Below the pieces are notes generated by a model, which searched no databases, was not told where the DNA came from, and saw only the letters and a list, made by a program, of their open reading frames with translations. A program made the translations under genes and the position numbers. From NCBI RefSeq assembly GCF_008704535.1, contig NZ_CP023701.1, positions 1,674,001 through 1,738,000 on the forward strand: 64,000 nt of DNA, given 5' to 3'. How positions within the stretch are numbered: position 1 is the first letter of the stretch; the number at the start of each line of letters is the position of its first letter. Below are positions 55,188 through 63,794 of the stretch, in pieces. The stretch is from Streptomyces subrutilus. Its GTDB lineage: Bacteria > Actinomycetota > Actinomycetes > Streptomycetales > Streptomycetaceae.

Positions 55188-56435
55188 ATGCCCTCCTCGT
55201 CCCCGTCCCCGTCCCCGCTGCTGGTCCTGATCAGCCCCATGGACCAGGAGACCCGCGGTCACCTGCTGGAGTCCGTGGCGCGGGAGCACCGGATCTGGCT
55301 CTTCTCCGACCGCGAGGTCGGCTGGGAGGCGCCGTTCATCACCGGGCACACTCGCGTCGACACCCTGGACGCCGACGGCATGATCGAGGCGGCCCGGCCC
55401 GTGGCGCCGGACGCGATCCTGTGCTGGGACGAGACCCGCATCCTTCCGGCGGCCAAGGTGGCCGGCGCCCTGGGGCTCCCGGGGCTGAGCCCGGAAGCCG
55501 TACTGACCTGCCGCGACAAGCACCTGACCCGCCTCGCGGTGGCCGGGGCCGGCGGCCCGCAGGCCCGTTCCACCCCGGTGTCCACCCTCGCCGAGGCGTA
55601 CGAGGCCGCCGCGGAGACGGGCTACCCGGTCGTGGTCAAGCCCCGGGCGCTCGTGGGCAGCACGGGCACCCGCATGGCCCGCACCCCCGAGGAACTGGCC
55701 GCGGTCTTCCCCGGCATCCGGGGGACGACCATGGTCGAGGTGCGCGAGCGCTTCGAGCGGCCCGTGCTCGTCGAGGAGTACCTGGACGGCCCGGAGATCA
55801 GCGTCGACGCCCTGATCTGGGACGGCGAGGTGACCCCGCTCTTCGTCGCCCGCAAGGAACTGAGCCCGCCGCCCAACTTCGAGGAGGTGGGCCACGCCGT
55901 CGACGCCGCCGACCCGCTGCTGGCCGACCCGGAGCTGTTGCGGGCCCTGACCACGGTGCACGCCGCCGTCGGCGTCACCCGCGGCTGGACCCACTCGGAG
56001 TGGCGCCTCACCGCGCGCGGCCCCGCCCTGGTCGAGGTCAACGCCCGCAGCGGCGGCGACTTCATCTCCTACCTCGGACTGCTGGCCACGGGCTGGGACG
56101 CGGGCCTGGCGGCCGCCCGCCTCTCGCTCGGACAGCGCCCCGAGCGGGGCGTCGCGCGCAGCGGAGCGGCTGCCGTGCGCTTCCTCTATCCCGAGGTGGA
56201 GACCGTCGTCGGCCGCGTGACCATCGACCGCGACCGGCTGCCCGCGGGCATCGGGATCGCCCGTGTCGTCGCGCGGCCCGGCCACGTCCTGGAACTGCCG
56301 CCCGCCTCGCACACCGGCCGCTACGCCATGCTCGTCGCCTCCGCCGACACCGCCGAGGACTGCCGGGCCGCGCTCGACGCCGCCGAGGACGCGGTGCTCC
56401 TCGAAGCGGCCGAGCCGGTCCCGGCCGCGCAGTGA
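55188..56435 (+). CDS. ATP-grasp ligase (amino-acid/dipeptide ligase type)
   Basis: A 415-residue ATP-grasp enzyme. The N domain ends in LSPEAVLTCRDKHLTRLAVA; the ATP-binding part has YPVVVKPRALVGSTGTRMAR and VEEYLDGPEISVDALIWDGE, and the metal-binding end is ALVEVNARSGGDFI. It resembles L-amino acid ligases that make dipeptides or amides. The ATG at 55188 (MPSSSPSPS) is preferred to upstream in-frame starts; AAAGG is 11 bases before. It overlaps the MFS gene by four bases. Confidence 0.87.
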   Translation: MPSSSPSPSPLLVLISPMDQETRGHLLESVAREHRIWLFSDREVGWEAPFITGHTRVDTLDADGMIEAARPVAPDAILCWDETRILPAAKVAGALGLPGLSPEAVLTCRDKHLTRLAVAGAGGPQARSTPVSTLAEAYEAAAETGYPVVVKPRALVGSTGTRMARTPEELAAVFPGIRGTTMVEVRERFERPVLVEEYLDGPEISVDALIWDGEVTPLFVARKELSPPPNFEEVGHAVDAADPLLADPELLRALTTVHAAVGVTRGWTHSEWRLTARGPALVEVNARSGGDFISYLGLLATGWDAGLAAARLSLGQRPERGVARSGAAAVRFLYPEVETVVGRVTIDRDRLPAGIGIARVVARPGHVLELPPASHTGRYAMLVASADTAEDCRAALDAAEDAVLLEAAEPVPAAQ

Positions 56436-57682
56436 GCGTGGAGGGGGCGACCCGCACGGGCGGCGCCGAGGCGGCCGGGGTCGTCCTCACCTGGCGCGAG
56501 GCACCCCTGCCGGTGAAGGCGGTGATCGCCGGGATCATGGTGAACCGGCTGGGTGGCTTCCTCCAGGTGTTCCTGGTGCTCTACATGGTCGCCGGCGGCT
56601 ACCCCGAGGTGCGGGCGGGGTTCGCGCTCGCGGCGCACGGAGCGGGCGCGGTGGCGGGGATCCTCCTCGGCGGCTGGCTCGTCGGACGCATCGGCGTCCG
56701 CGCCTCGATCGTCTCCTCGATGACGGCCAACGCGGCCCTCACGGCGGGCTTCCTGTACGCCGCGTCGTACCCCGTGATGCTGCTGCTCGCGGCCGGCACC
56801 GGCGCGGCGAGCCAGGTCTACCGGCCCGCCTCGGCGGAGTTGGTCAGCCGTCTCACCGGCGAGGAACGCCGGGTCATGGTCTTCGCCATGTACCGCCTCG
56901 CCACCAACCTCGGGACCACCGCGGCGCCGCTCATCGGCGCCGCCCTGGTCGCCCACTCGTACGCCCTGCTGTTCTGGGCGGAGGCGGCCGCCGCCCTGGG
57001 CGTCGCCGTACTGGGCGGCCGGCTCCTGCCGCGCGACCGGCCCGGTCCCGCGGCAGCCGACCGGGCCGGAACGGCAACGGCGGCCGGGACGGGGGCGAAG
57101 GCGGGGCCGGGCGGCTACCGGGCGGTGCTGGCCGACCGGAGCTTCGTGTTGTTCCTGCTCGCCATCCTCGGCTTCTCCGCGGTCTACACCCAGTACCTGT
57201 CGACGCTCCCGCTCGCGGTGCGGGAGCGCGGCCTCGACATCTTCGTCTACGGCGTGCTCGTCGCCGTCAACGGTCTGATCGTCATCGTCTGCGAGCTGGT
57301 GGTGACCCGCACGGTGCAGCGCTGGCCGGCCAGGATCGCCACCATCGCCGGGATCCTCGCCGTCGGCGTCGGCCTCGCCGCGTACGCGCTGCCCTGGGGC
57401 GTCGCCGGTCTCGTGGCCGCCACGGTGGTGTGGTCGGTCGGCGAGATCATCGGCTCCCCGACCATGACCGCCTACCCCGCGCTGGCCGCGGCGCCCGAGA
57501 ACCGGGGCCGGTACCTCGGCGCCTCCCAGGCGATGTTCGGGGTGGGTTCCGCCGTGGGACCCGCGGCGGGTGTCGCCGCCTGGGCCCTGATGGGCGACGC
57601 GGTGTGGCTCGCGTGCGGAGCCCTCGCCGCGCTCGCCGCGCTCGCCGCCTTCCTCGGCATGCCGGCCTCCCCGAAGCGCTAG
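56432..57682 (+). CDS. MFS transporter
   Basis: A 416-residue major facilitator with about 12 hydrophobic segments: VIAGIMVNRLGGFLQVFLVL at the first, the loop GWLVGRIGVRASIVSSM at the A-like motif, and a central charged loop (about residues 200-225). Coupled by a GTGA overlap to the ATP-grasp gene, it probably exports the ligase product. Start GTG 56432. Confidence 0.9.
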   Translation: MSVEGATRTGGAEAAGVVLTWREAPLPVKAVIAGIMVNRLGGFLQVFLVLYMVAGGYPEVRAGFALAAHGAGAVAGILLGGWLVGRIGVRASIVSSMTANAALTAGFLYAASYPVMLLLAAGTGAASQVYRPASAELVSRLTGEERRVMVFAMYRLATNLGTTAAPLIGAALVAHSYALLFWAEAAAALGVAVLGGRLLPRDRPGPAAADRAGTATAAGTGAKAGPGGYRAVLADRSFVLFLLAILGFSAVYTQYLSTLPLAVRERGLDIFVYGVLVAVNGLIVIVCELVVTRTVQRWPARIATIAGILAVGVGLAAYALPWGVAGLVAATVVWSVGEIIGSPTMTAYPALAAAPENRGRYLGASQAMFGVGSAVGPAAGVAAWALMGDAVWLACGALAALAALAAFLGMPASPKR

Positions 57683-58061
57683 GTGCGGCACCGGCGAGGG
57701 ATGTGTGACGGTGCCTCGGATCGGTGTGAGGGATTGTCGCCCTTCTCGTGAAGAACTGCCCAACAGACGGGTGGCGGGAGGGCCGGCCCGCGACGCATCC
57801 GCGGTGCAAAGACCGTGGCAACCCGACCGCGCACCAGCCGGGTTGGGCGTACGGGGTGCCATGGCGGTCGTCCTGGGGGGCGAAGATCCGGTGATAGCAT
57901 CCCGGCATCTGTGATCTTGATCCGTTTTGACGCAGATGCTGATGTGATCGGCGCTCCGCTCTCCGCGTCACCGCAGGTGAGCGGTGCCGATCAGTTGTGT
58001 TGCGGGGCCTCGCGAGGCGTCACTGCAGCCGTCCGCATGCCATGCGCCGGGAAAGGTTTCC
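57683..58061. other. gap with hairpin before the conservon
   Basis: About 380 bases, no gene supported. An imperfect dyad (57946-57961 and 57979-57992, GATCGGC...GCCGATC) precedes cvnA by about 70 bases and could be a regulatory hairpin. Confidence 0.5.
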
Positions 58062-59255
58062 ATGAATCGAGACGCACTTGTGTGGTGCTTGGTTGCGGTG
58101 GCGGCGATAGCCGTCGTCGCGGTCGTGGCACTCGTCGCCCGCAACAGAGCGCTGGGGGCGAAGAAGGAGCACACCGAGGCAGAACTGAGGCACCAGCTGC
58201 TCACCGCGGACAGCCACCTGCACGCGTCGCTCGCCGAGCTGCAGAGGTTCCGCAACGAGCAGGACGCCACGATACGCGACGCCAAGGAAGCCGCGGAGGA
58301 GAACACCAAAGCCGTTCTCAAGGGTGCCGCCAGCCTCCTGCAGAGCCTCGCGGCCGAGCAGACGACGCTGCTGGACGGCGTCCAGCGCAAGTACGGCGGA
58401 CACGCCGTCCTCAGCGACCTGTTGGACGTGAACCACGCCAACGCCCAGATGGCGCGCAAGGCCCAGGGCATCGCCGTGATGTGCGGTGCGCCGCTCGGCC
58501 GCCGCAACAGGCCCGCCAGCGTCTACGACGTGGTGCGCAGCGCGCAGGGCCAGATCCGCAACTTCCACCGGGTCGCCATCATGCAGCAGACCAGCCTCGC
58601 CCTGAAGTCGTCCGCGGTCGCGCCCGTCGCCCTCGCCGTGGCGGAGCTGCTCGACAACGCCGCCAGCTTCTCGCAGCACGACGCACCGATCGAGGTGACG
58701 TTCCAGCGCGTCCAGAACAACCTGTGCATCGTCATCGACGACGCGGGTGTCAGCATGAACGACGAGGAGCGGCAGCGGGCGACCGCGCTGCTCTCCGGGG
58801 AAGTCGCCCCCCGTCTGTCGCAGCTCGGGACCCAGCCGAAGTTCGGCTTCCCGGTCATCGGCCTGATCGCGCGCCAGCACGGTTTCAAGGTCGACGTCAC
58901 CGGCGTCTCCCGCTACGGCGGCGTCAGGGCCGTCGTCCTCCTGCCCGAGGAGCTGTGGACCATGGAGGAGATACCGGCCGCCCCGGAGGCTCCGGTCAGC
59001 GACATCCGGCGCGCCACCGAGAGCCGGCCCCAGAGCGCGACGTCGCGCACGATGCACGGCCTGCCCAAGCGCGGCGCGCGCCAGGCGCCCATCGCGAGCG
59101 TCCCCGATCCCGATCCCGACACCACCGCGCCGGCGCCACGGGCCCCGGGGGAGACGGGCCGCGCTTCCGGGCGCAGCCTGGGGGCCTTCCAGCGCGGCAC
59201 GCTCTCGGGCCGCAACCTTGACGCCACCTCGTTCGAAGGGCCCGAAGAGGCATGA
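58062..59255 (+). CDS. cvnA: conservon sensor kinase-like protein (CvnA type)
   Basis: A 397-residue membrane histidine-kinase-like protein. One N-terminal transmembrane helix (WCLVAVAAIAVVAVVALVA), a coiled coil, then a HATPase domain: N-box VALAVAELLDNAASFSQHD and FPVIGLIARQHGFKVDVTG. The dimerization region has no clear phospho-acceptor His, as is usual for conservon kinases. ATG with GGAAAGG five bases before. It starts the conservon operon and overlaps cvnB by four bases. Confidence 0.9.
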   Translation: MNRDALVWCLVAVAAIAVVAVVALVARNRALGAKKEHTEAELRHQLLTADSHLHASLAELQRFRNEQDATIRDAKEAAEENTKAVLKGAASLLQSLAAEQTTLLDGVQRKYGGHAVLSDLLDVNHANAQMARKAQGIAVMCGAPLGRRNRPASVYDVVRSAQGQIRNFHRVAIMQQTSLALKSSAVAPVALAVAELLDNAASFSQHDAPIEVTFQRVQNNLCIVIDDAGVSMNDEERQRATALLSGEVAPRLSQLGTQPKFGFPVIGLIARQHGFKVDVTGVSRYGGVRAVVLLPEELWTMEEIPAAPEAPVSDIRRATESRPQSATSRTMHGLPKRGARQAPIASVPDPDPDTTAPAPRAPGETGRASGRSLGAFQRGTLSGRNLDATSFEGPEEA

Positions 59256-60094
59256 CCGCAGACCTGTCGTGGATGCTCGAGGACATCGTGCACAACGTGC
59301 CCCGTGCACGGCACGCCGTCCTGCTGTCCGCGGACGGCCTTCCGCGCGGCGCGACCGAGGGCCTGGCCGAGAAGGACGTGCGCACCATCTCCGCGGCCAT
59401 GGCCGGGATGCAGTCGCTCAGCCGGGCGACGGCCCACTTCGCCGGGCCGGAGGAGGACCGGCAGTGGAGCCAGACCATCATCGAGTTCTCGCACGGCTGG
59501 ATCTTCCTGATCGGGGCGGGGCAGGGCTCCTACCTCGCCGCCGCGGCAGCGCCCGACGTGGACATGCAGCAGATCTCCTTCCGCATGCACCGCCTCGTCG
59601 CCCGGCTGGGCAACAACCTCACCTCGCCGCCGCGGGTGGGCGGCGAGGACGCCGGCGGTCCGCGGGCCGGCGGCCGCCGGCAGCAGGGCTCCGGTGACGC
59701 GGGATTCGTCCTCGCCGAGCTCGACCGGGTGATGTCGGAGGTCAAGGGCGCCCGCCACGCCGTCCTGCTGGGAGCGGACGGCCTTCCGCGCGGGGCGACC
59801 AACGGAATGAGTCGCGATCTCGCGGACACGATCTCCGCGGCCATGACGGGCATCCACGCCTACAGCCGGGTCACCTCCCAGTTCGCGGGCGTCGTCGAGG
59901 ACGCGCAGTGGCGTCAGACGGTCATCGAGTTCCAGCACGGCTGGATCTTCCTGATGGCGGCCGGCCCCGATGCCTTCCTGGCCGCCGCCGCCGAGCACGA
60001 CTGCGACATCGAGCAGTTCACCACGCGTCTGCACGAGGTGGTTCCCAGGCTGACCGCTTCGGCGACACAGGGGAAGGGGACAGGCCATGTCTGA
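59252..60094 (+). CDS. cvnB: double-roadblock/MglB-like protein (CvnB type, fused duplicate)
   Basis: A 280-residue protein that is two roadblock/LC7 domains in tandem. The first has ARHAVLLSADGLPRGATEGL and IEFSHGWIFLIGAG; the second has ARHAVLLGADGLPRGATNGM and IEFQHGWIFLMAAG. A Gly/Arg-rich linker joins them near residues 128-148. CvnB proteins are normally one domain of about 140 residues, so this is a fusion of a duplicated gene. It is the likely GTPase-activating partner of CvnD. ATG overlaps cvnA. Confidence 0.88.
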   Translation: MTADLSWMLEDIVHNVPRARHAVLLSADGLPRGATEGLAEKDVRTISAAMAGMQSLSRATAHFAGPEEDRQWSQTIIEFSHGWIFLIGAGQGSYLAAAAAPDVDMQQISFRMHRLVARLGNNLTSPPRVGGEDAGGPRAGGRRQQGSGDAGFVLAELDRVMSEVKGARHAVLLGADGLPRGATNGMSRDLADTISAAMTGIHAYSRVTSQFAGVVEDAQWRQTVIEFQHGWIFLMAAGPDAFLAAAAEHDCDIEQFTTRLHEVVPRLTASATQGKGTGHV

Positions 60095-60479
60095 TGGGCT
60101 CGAACGGGATGAAGAGCTGGAACTGACGTCCCCGTTAGTCCCCCTCTTCGTGATCACGAACGGACGGGCGCTGCCCCCGGACCACGAGTACGAGCACACC
60201 ACGCTCGTGACGGCGGCGGCCGAGGGCGGACAGGTCGCGGCGCGCACGCTGTCCCCGGAAGCGGGGCAGGTCATGGACCTGGTCGCGAACGGCTTCCTGT
60301 CCGTGGCCGAGGTGGCCGGGCACACGCACCTGCCCCTGGGCATCGTCCGCATCCTGCTGGCGCAGTTGGAGGAGGACAGCCTCATCCTCGCGAGGTCGCC
60401 GATACCGCGCGCCGAACGTGTCGACAGAGAGCTGGTCAGCGCCGTCCTCGAGGGCCTGAAGAATCGATTCGGAGCGTAA
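60087..60479 (+). CDS. cvnC: DUF742 protein (CvnC type)
   Basis: A 130-residue DUF742 protein: PLFVITNGRALPPDHEYEHT at the N terminus and a winged-helix-like LSVAEVAGHTHLPLGIVRIL at the centre. It is a standard component of conservons. It overlaps the end of cvnB by eight bases and is followed by cvnD three bases later. Confidence 0.9.
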   Translation: MSDGLERDEELELTSPLVPLFVITNGRALPPDHEYEHTTLVTAAAEGGQVAARTLSPEAGQVMDLVANGFLSVAEVAGHTHLPLGIVRILLAQLEEDSLILARSPIPRAERVDRELVSAVLEGLKNRFGA

Positions 60480-60482
60480 TCC

Positions 60483-61043
60483 GTGTACCTGGATCCAGAT
60501 GTATCCCACGCGGTGAAGATCCTCATAGTGGGGCACTTCGGGGTCGGCAAGACCACCTGCATCGGCAGTCTCTCCGAGATCGAGCCCCTGCGGACCGAGG
60601 AGGAGATCACCGAGGCCAGCGTGGGCCTCGACGACCTGTCGGGCACCCCCGACAAGAAGACCACCACCGTCGCCATGGACTTCGGCCGGCTCACCCTCAG
60701 CGACACCCTGGTGCTCTACCTGTTCGGAACGCCCGGCCAGGAGCGCTTCAAGGAGATGTGGGAGGAGCTGTCCCGGGGGGCGCTGGGCGCGCTGGTCCTC
60801 GTCGACCCCGAGCGGCTGCACGAGTCCTTCCCGGTCCTGGACCTCGTGGAGCGTTTCGGTCTGACGTACGCCATCGCCGTGAACCACTTCGAGGGCACCA
60901 CGCACTACCCGCTCGACGAGGTGCACGAGGCTCTGAACCTCACGGCCGAGACGCCCGTCGTGGAGTGCGACGTACGGGACGAGAACTCCTCGGCGCGGGC
61001 CCTCATCACCCTCGTGAAGCACCTCATGTCCCAACTCGGCTAG
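60483..61043 (+). CDS. cvnD: conservon Ras-like small GTPase (CvnD type)
   Basis: A 186-residue GTPase. G1 is GHFGVGKTT, the switch region carries the Thr-rich DKKTTTVAMDFGR, and G3 is LFGTPGQERFKEMW. The G4 element is VNHFEG rather than NKxD, as in other CvnD/MglA-like proteins. Start GTG, three bases after cvnC. It works with CvnB in the membrane signalling complex. Confidence 0.92.
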   Translation: MYLDPDVSHAVKILIVGHFGVGKTTCIGSLSEIEPLRTEEEITEASVGLDDLSGTPDKKTTTVAMDFGRLTLSDTLVLYLFGTPGQERFKEMWEELSRGALGALVLVDPERLHESFPVLDLVERFGLTYAIAVNHFEGTTHYPLDEVHEALNLTAETPVVECDVRDENSSARALITLVKHLMSQLG

Positions 61044-61053
61044 GAGCGCAGGA

Positions 61054-62442
61054 ATGCAACAGCCACGTGAATCGCAGGAGATACCCCCCGGCTGCCCCGC
61101 GCACGGGAACGTCCAGATGTACGGCCCCTCGTTCGGAGCCGATCCCGAGAGCCACTACGCGCAGCTGCGCCACCACGGCCCCAGCGCGCCGGTGGACATC
61201 GCCCCCGGCGTCCAGGCCGAGCTCGTGACGAGCTACGACGCCGCCCTGTACGTCCTGCAGAACCCCTCCTCCTTCGTACGGGACTCCCGCCGCTGGAACG
61301 CCCTCAACGAGGGGCGCGTCCCGGCCGACAGCCCGGCGCTGCCGATGATGGGGTACCGCCCCAACGCGCTCTTCAGCGACGGCGCGGCACACGCCCGTCT
61401 GCGCGGGGCCGTCACCGACAGCCTCGCCACGGTCAACGAGCACCAGCTCATCAGGCAGACGCAGCAGTCCGCCCACTACCTGATCAGCCGGTTCAGCACC
61501 GACATCCGCGGCCAGGCCGAGCTGATGGCCGAGTACGCCCAGCCGCTGCCCCTGCTGGTCTTCAGCGACCTGTTCGGCTGCCCGCCCGAGATCGGCGACC
61601 GCGTGATCGCCGGGATCAGCGGCATCTTCGAGGGGACGCCCGGGGCCGACGAGGTGCTCGGCGGGGCGCTCACCGAGCTGATCGCCCTCAAGCGGCGCCG
61701 GCCGACGGCCGACCTGACGACGCGCCTGATGGAGCACCCGGCCCAGCTGACGGACGAGGAGGTGCTGCACCAGCTGGTCACCCTGCTCTCCGGTGGCACC
61801 GCGCCGCTGGCCGCGGCCATCGGCACCAGCAGCGCCCTGTACCTCGGGGAGGACTGGCAGGTCGGCCTCCCGGTCGAGGACGCCGTCTCCCAGACCCTCT
61901 GGAACTACGCTCCGATCGCCAACTACGCGGCCCACTACCCTACGCACGACGTCGAGCTCGGCGGCCGGGTGGTCCGGGCCAACGACCCGGTCCTCATCTC
62001 GTTCGCCGCGGCCAACACCGACCCGAAGCTGACCGAGCACCGCGAACAGCTCAGCGCCAAGGCCCATCTGGCGTTCGGCGCGGGCCCGCACGCCTGCCCC
62101 GCCAAGGACCCGGCCTTCATGATCGCCGTGACGGCCGTCGAGACGCTGCTCAACCAGCTGCACGACGTCGAGCTGCGCGTCCCGTTCAAGTCGCTGACCT
62201 GGGCGCCGAGTCCGTGGAGCCGTTCGCTGGTCACGCTCCCGATCCGCTTCACCCCGCGGAGCGTTCCCCAGGCGGCCGGGTCGGCCGGGCCGGCCGGATC
62301 GACCGCGGGCCCGCTGTCCCCGCAGCAGACGGCCGCCGCGTCGCCCTCCCACGCGGGGCCCTCGCGCACGAGCACCGGTGCGGCGCCGCAGCCCAAGGGC
62401 GGCCTGTTCAGCCGCTTCCTGGCCTGGACCAGGGGCGAGTGA
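61054..62442 (+). CDS. cytochrome P450, CYP157-like, ExxR motif missing
   Basis: A 462-residue P450. The haem-thiolate loop is FGAGPHACPAKDPAF with the Cys ligand. The K-helix reads SQTLWNYAP in place of the usual ExxR, a known feature of the CYP157 family found with Streptomyces conservons. The I-helix is LLSGGTAPLAAAIG. A Pro/Ser-rich C-terminal tail of about 50 residues ends GLFSRFLAWTRGE, perhaps a membrane anchor. It is the last conservon gene, in the place of cvnE. Confidence 0.85.
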   Translation: MQQPRESQEIPPGCPAHGNVQMYGPSFGADPESHYAQLRHHGPSAPVDIAPGVQAELVTSYDAALYVLQNPSSFVRDSRRWNALNEGRVPADSPALPMMGYRPNALFSDGAAHARLRGAVTDSLATVNEHQLIRQTQQSAHYLISRFSTDIRGQAELMAEYAQPLPLLVFSDLFGCPPEIGDRVIAGISGIFEGTPGADEVLGGALTELIALKRRRPTADLTTRLMEHPAQLTDEEVLHQLVTLLSGGTAPLAAAIGTSSALYLGEDWQVGLPVEDAVSQTLWNYAPIANYAAHYPTHDVELGGRVVRANDPVLISFAAANTDPKLTEHREQLSAKAHLAFGAGPHACPAKDPAFMIAVTAVETLLNQLHDVELRVPFKSLTWAPSPWSRSLVTLPIRFTPRSVPQAAGSAGPAGSTAGPLSPQQTAAASPSHAGPSRTSTGAAPQPKGGLFSRFLAWTRGE

Positions 62443-62546
62443 GACGAGTGTGATTCTGGTAACCCCCTGAGTACTCAGTGGTCATGGATGCTCCGACGAT
62501 CACATGGGTATGCATCGCGGCTGGTTCTCAGGAAGGAGCCGCCATC

Positions 62547-63794
62547 ATGGGGGTTGCCACAACTCCGTCGTACGACCGCCGGGCGTCCGCCTCCCTCTTC
62601 TCCCGTCTGCGGACGGCCAGAGGGCAGGCCGACCCCTTTCCGATATACGCCGAGCTCCTCGGCCGCGGCGAGGTGGTGCCCGCCCCCTGGGGCGGCTTCG
62701 CCGTGACGGGCTTCGCCGCCTGCGACCAGGTGCTGCGCAGCCGCCAATGGCTGGAGCCCGACCGGCAGTGGCGGGAGCGCCAGGGGACCGGCACGCGCTG
62801 GAACGCCCCCTCGTCCCGCGAGATGGGCCACACGCTCGCCGCGCTCAACGCTCCGGACCACACCAGGGTGCGGCGGGCGGCGGGCACCTTCGACCGGGGC
62901 ACCGTGGAGCGCATCGGCCGCAATGTGGGCTTGGCCGCGGATCGCCTCCTCGACGCCTTCACGGAGCGAATACGCACCGGCGAGGCGGACTTCTCGGAGC
63001 TGGTCTGCGAGGAGCTGCCGGTGGCCGCCATCGGCGACTGGCTCGGGCTGCCGCAGGCCGACTGGGCCAGACTCAGACAGCTGACCCATGACCAGGTCTT
63101 CACCCAGGAGCTGCTGCCGTCGGCCAGCCAGCTGGCCCTGTCCGACGCGGCCACGGCCGAACTGCGCACCTACTTCATGGAGCTGGTGCGCGATCGGCGC
63201 TGCCACCCCGGCGACGACCCCGTCACCCGGTGGATCCGGACGTGGGACGCGATCGAGCCCGACCGGGACAAGGCCGACGAGGCCGTCTACTTCCTGGTGC
63301 TCTTCGTCCTGCTGGCCGCCCTGGAGACCACCGCGACCCTCCTGTCGACGATGACGCTCCGGCTCGTCGAGAGCCCGGAGCGGTGGGACACGGTCGCCGA
63401 CAACCCGGACCTCGTGCCCGGCTTCGTGGAGGAGACCCTCCGCTACGACCCGCCGACCCACGTGATCAGCAGGGTCGCCTCGCAGGACTCCGTGCTGGGG
63501 GGCATCGAGATCCGCCGCGACGAGATGGTCCACCTGATGATCGGGGCCGCGCACCGCGACCCGGCCCGGCATCGGGACCCCGACCGGTTCGACCCCGAAC
63601 GGGCCGCCGACCACCTCGCCTTCAGCGGTGGCATCCACTACTGCCTCGGGGCTCCGCTGGCCCGCCTCGAAGCCCAGACCCTGCTGCGCCAGCTGATCCG
63701 GCGCCTCCCCCGCCTCACCCTCGTACGCCCCCCGTCGATGGCGCCCCGCGTGGCGTTCCGGCGCCTGCTGAACCTGGACGTAGCACTCGCATGA
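62547..63794 (+). CDS. cytochrome P450 (conventional)
   Basis: A 415-residue P450. The I-helix is LLAALETTATLLS, the K-helix has EETLRYDPP (ExxR) and the haem loop is FSGGIHYCLGAPLAR. All normal motifs are present. The ATG at 62547 has AAGGAG eight bases before. It is 105 bases from the CYP157-like gene and overlaps the enoyl-CoA hydratase by four bases, so it may start a separate biosynthetic operon. Substrate unknown. Confidence 0.92.
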   Translation: MGVATTPSYDRRASASLFSRLRTARGQADPFPIYAELLGRGEVVPAPWGGFAVTGFAACDQVLRSRQWLEPDRQWRERQGTGTRWNAPSSREMGHTLAALNAPDHTRVRRAAGTFDRGTVERIGRNVGLAADRLLDAFTERIRTGEADFSELVCEELPVAAIGDWLGLPQADWARLRQLTHDQVFTQELLPSASQLALSDAATAELRTYFMELVRDRRCHPGDDPVTRWIRTWDAIEPDRDKADEAVYFLVLFVLLAALETTATLLSTMTLRLVESPERWDTVADNPDLVPGFVEETLRYDPPTHVISRVASQDSVLGGIEIRRDEMVHLMIGAAHRDPARHRDPDRFDPERAADHLAFSGGIHYCLGAPLARLEAQTLLRQLIRRLPRLTLVRPPSMAPRVAFRRLLNLDVALA

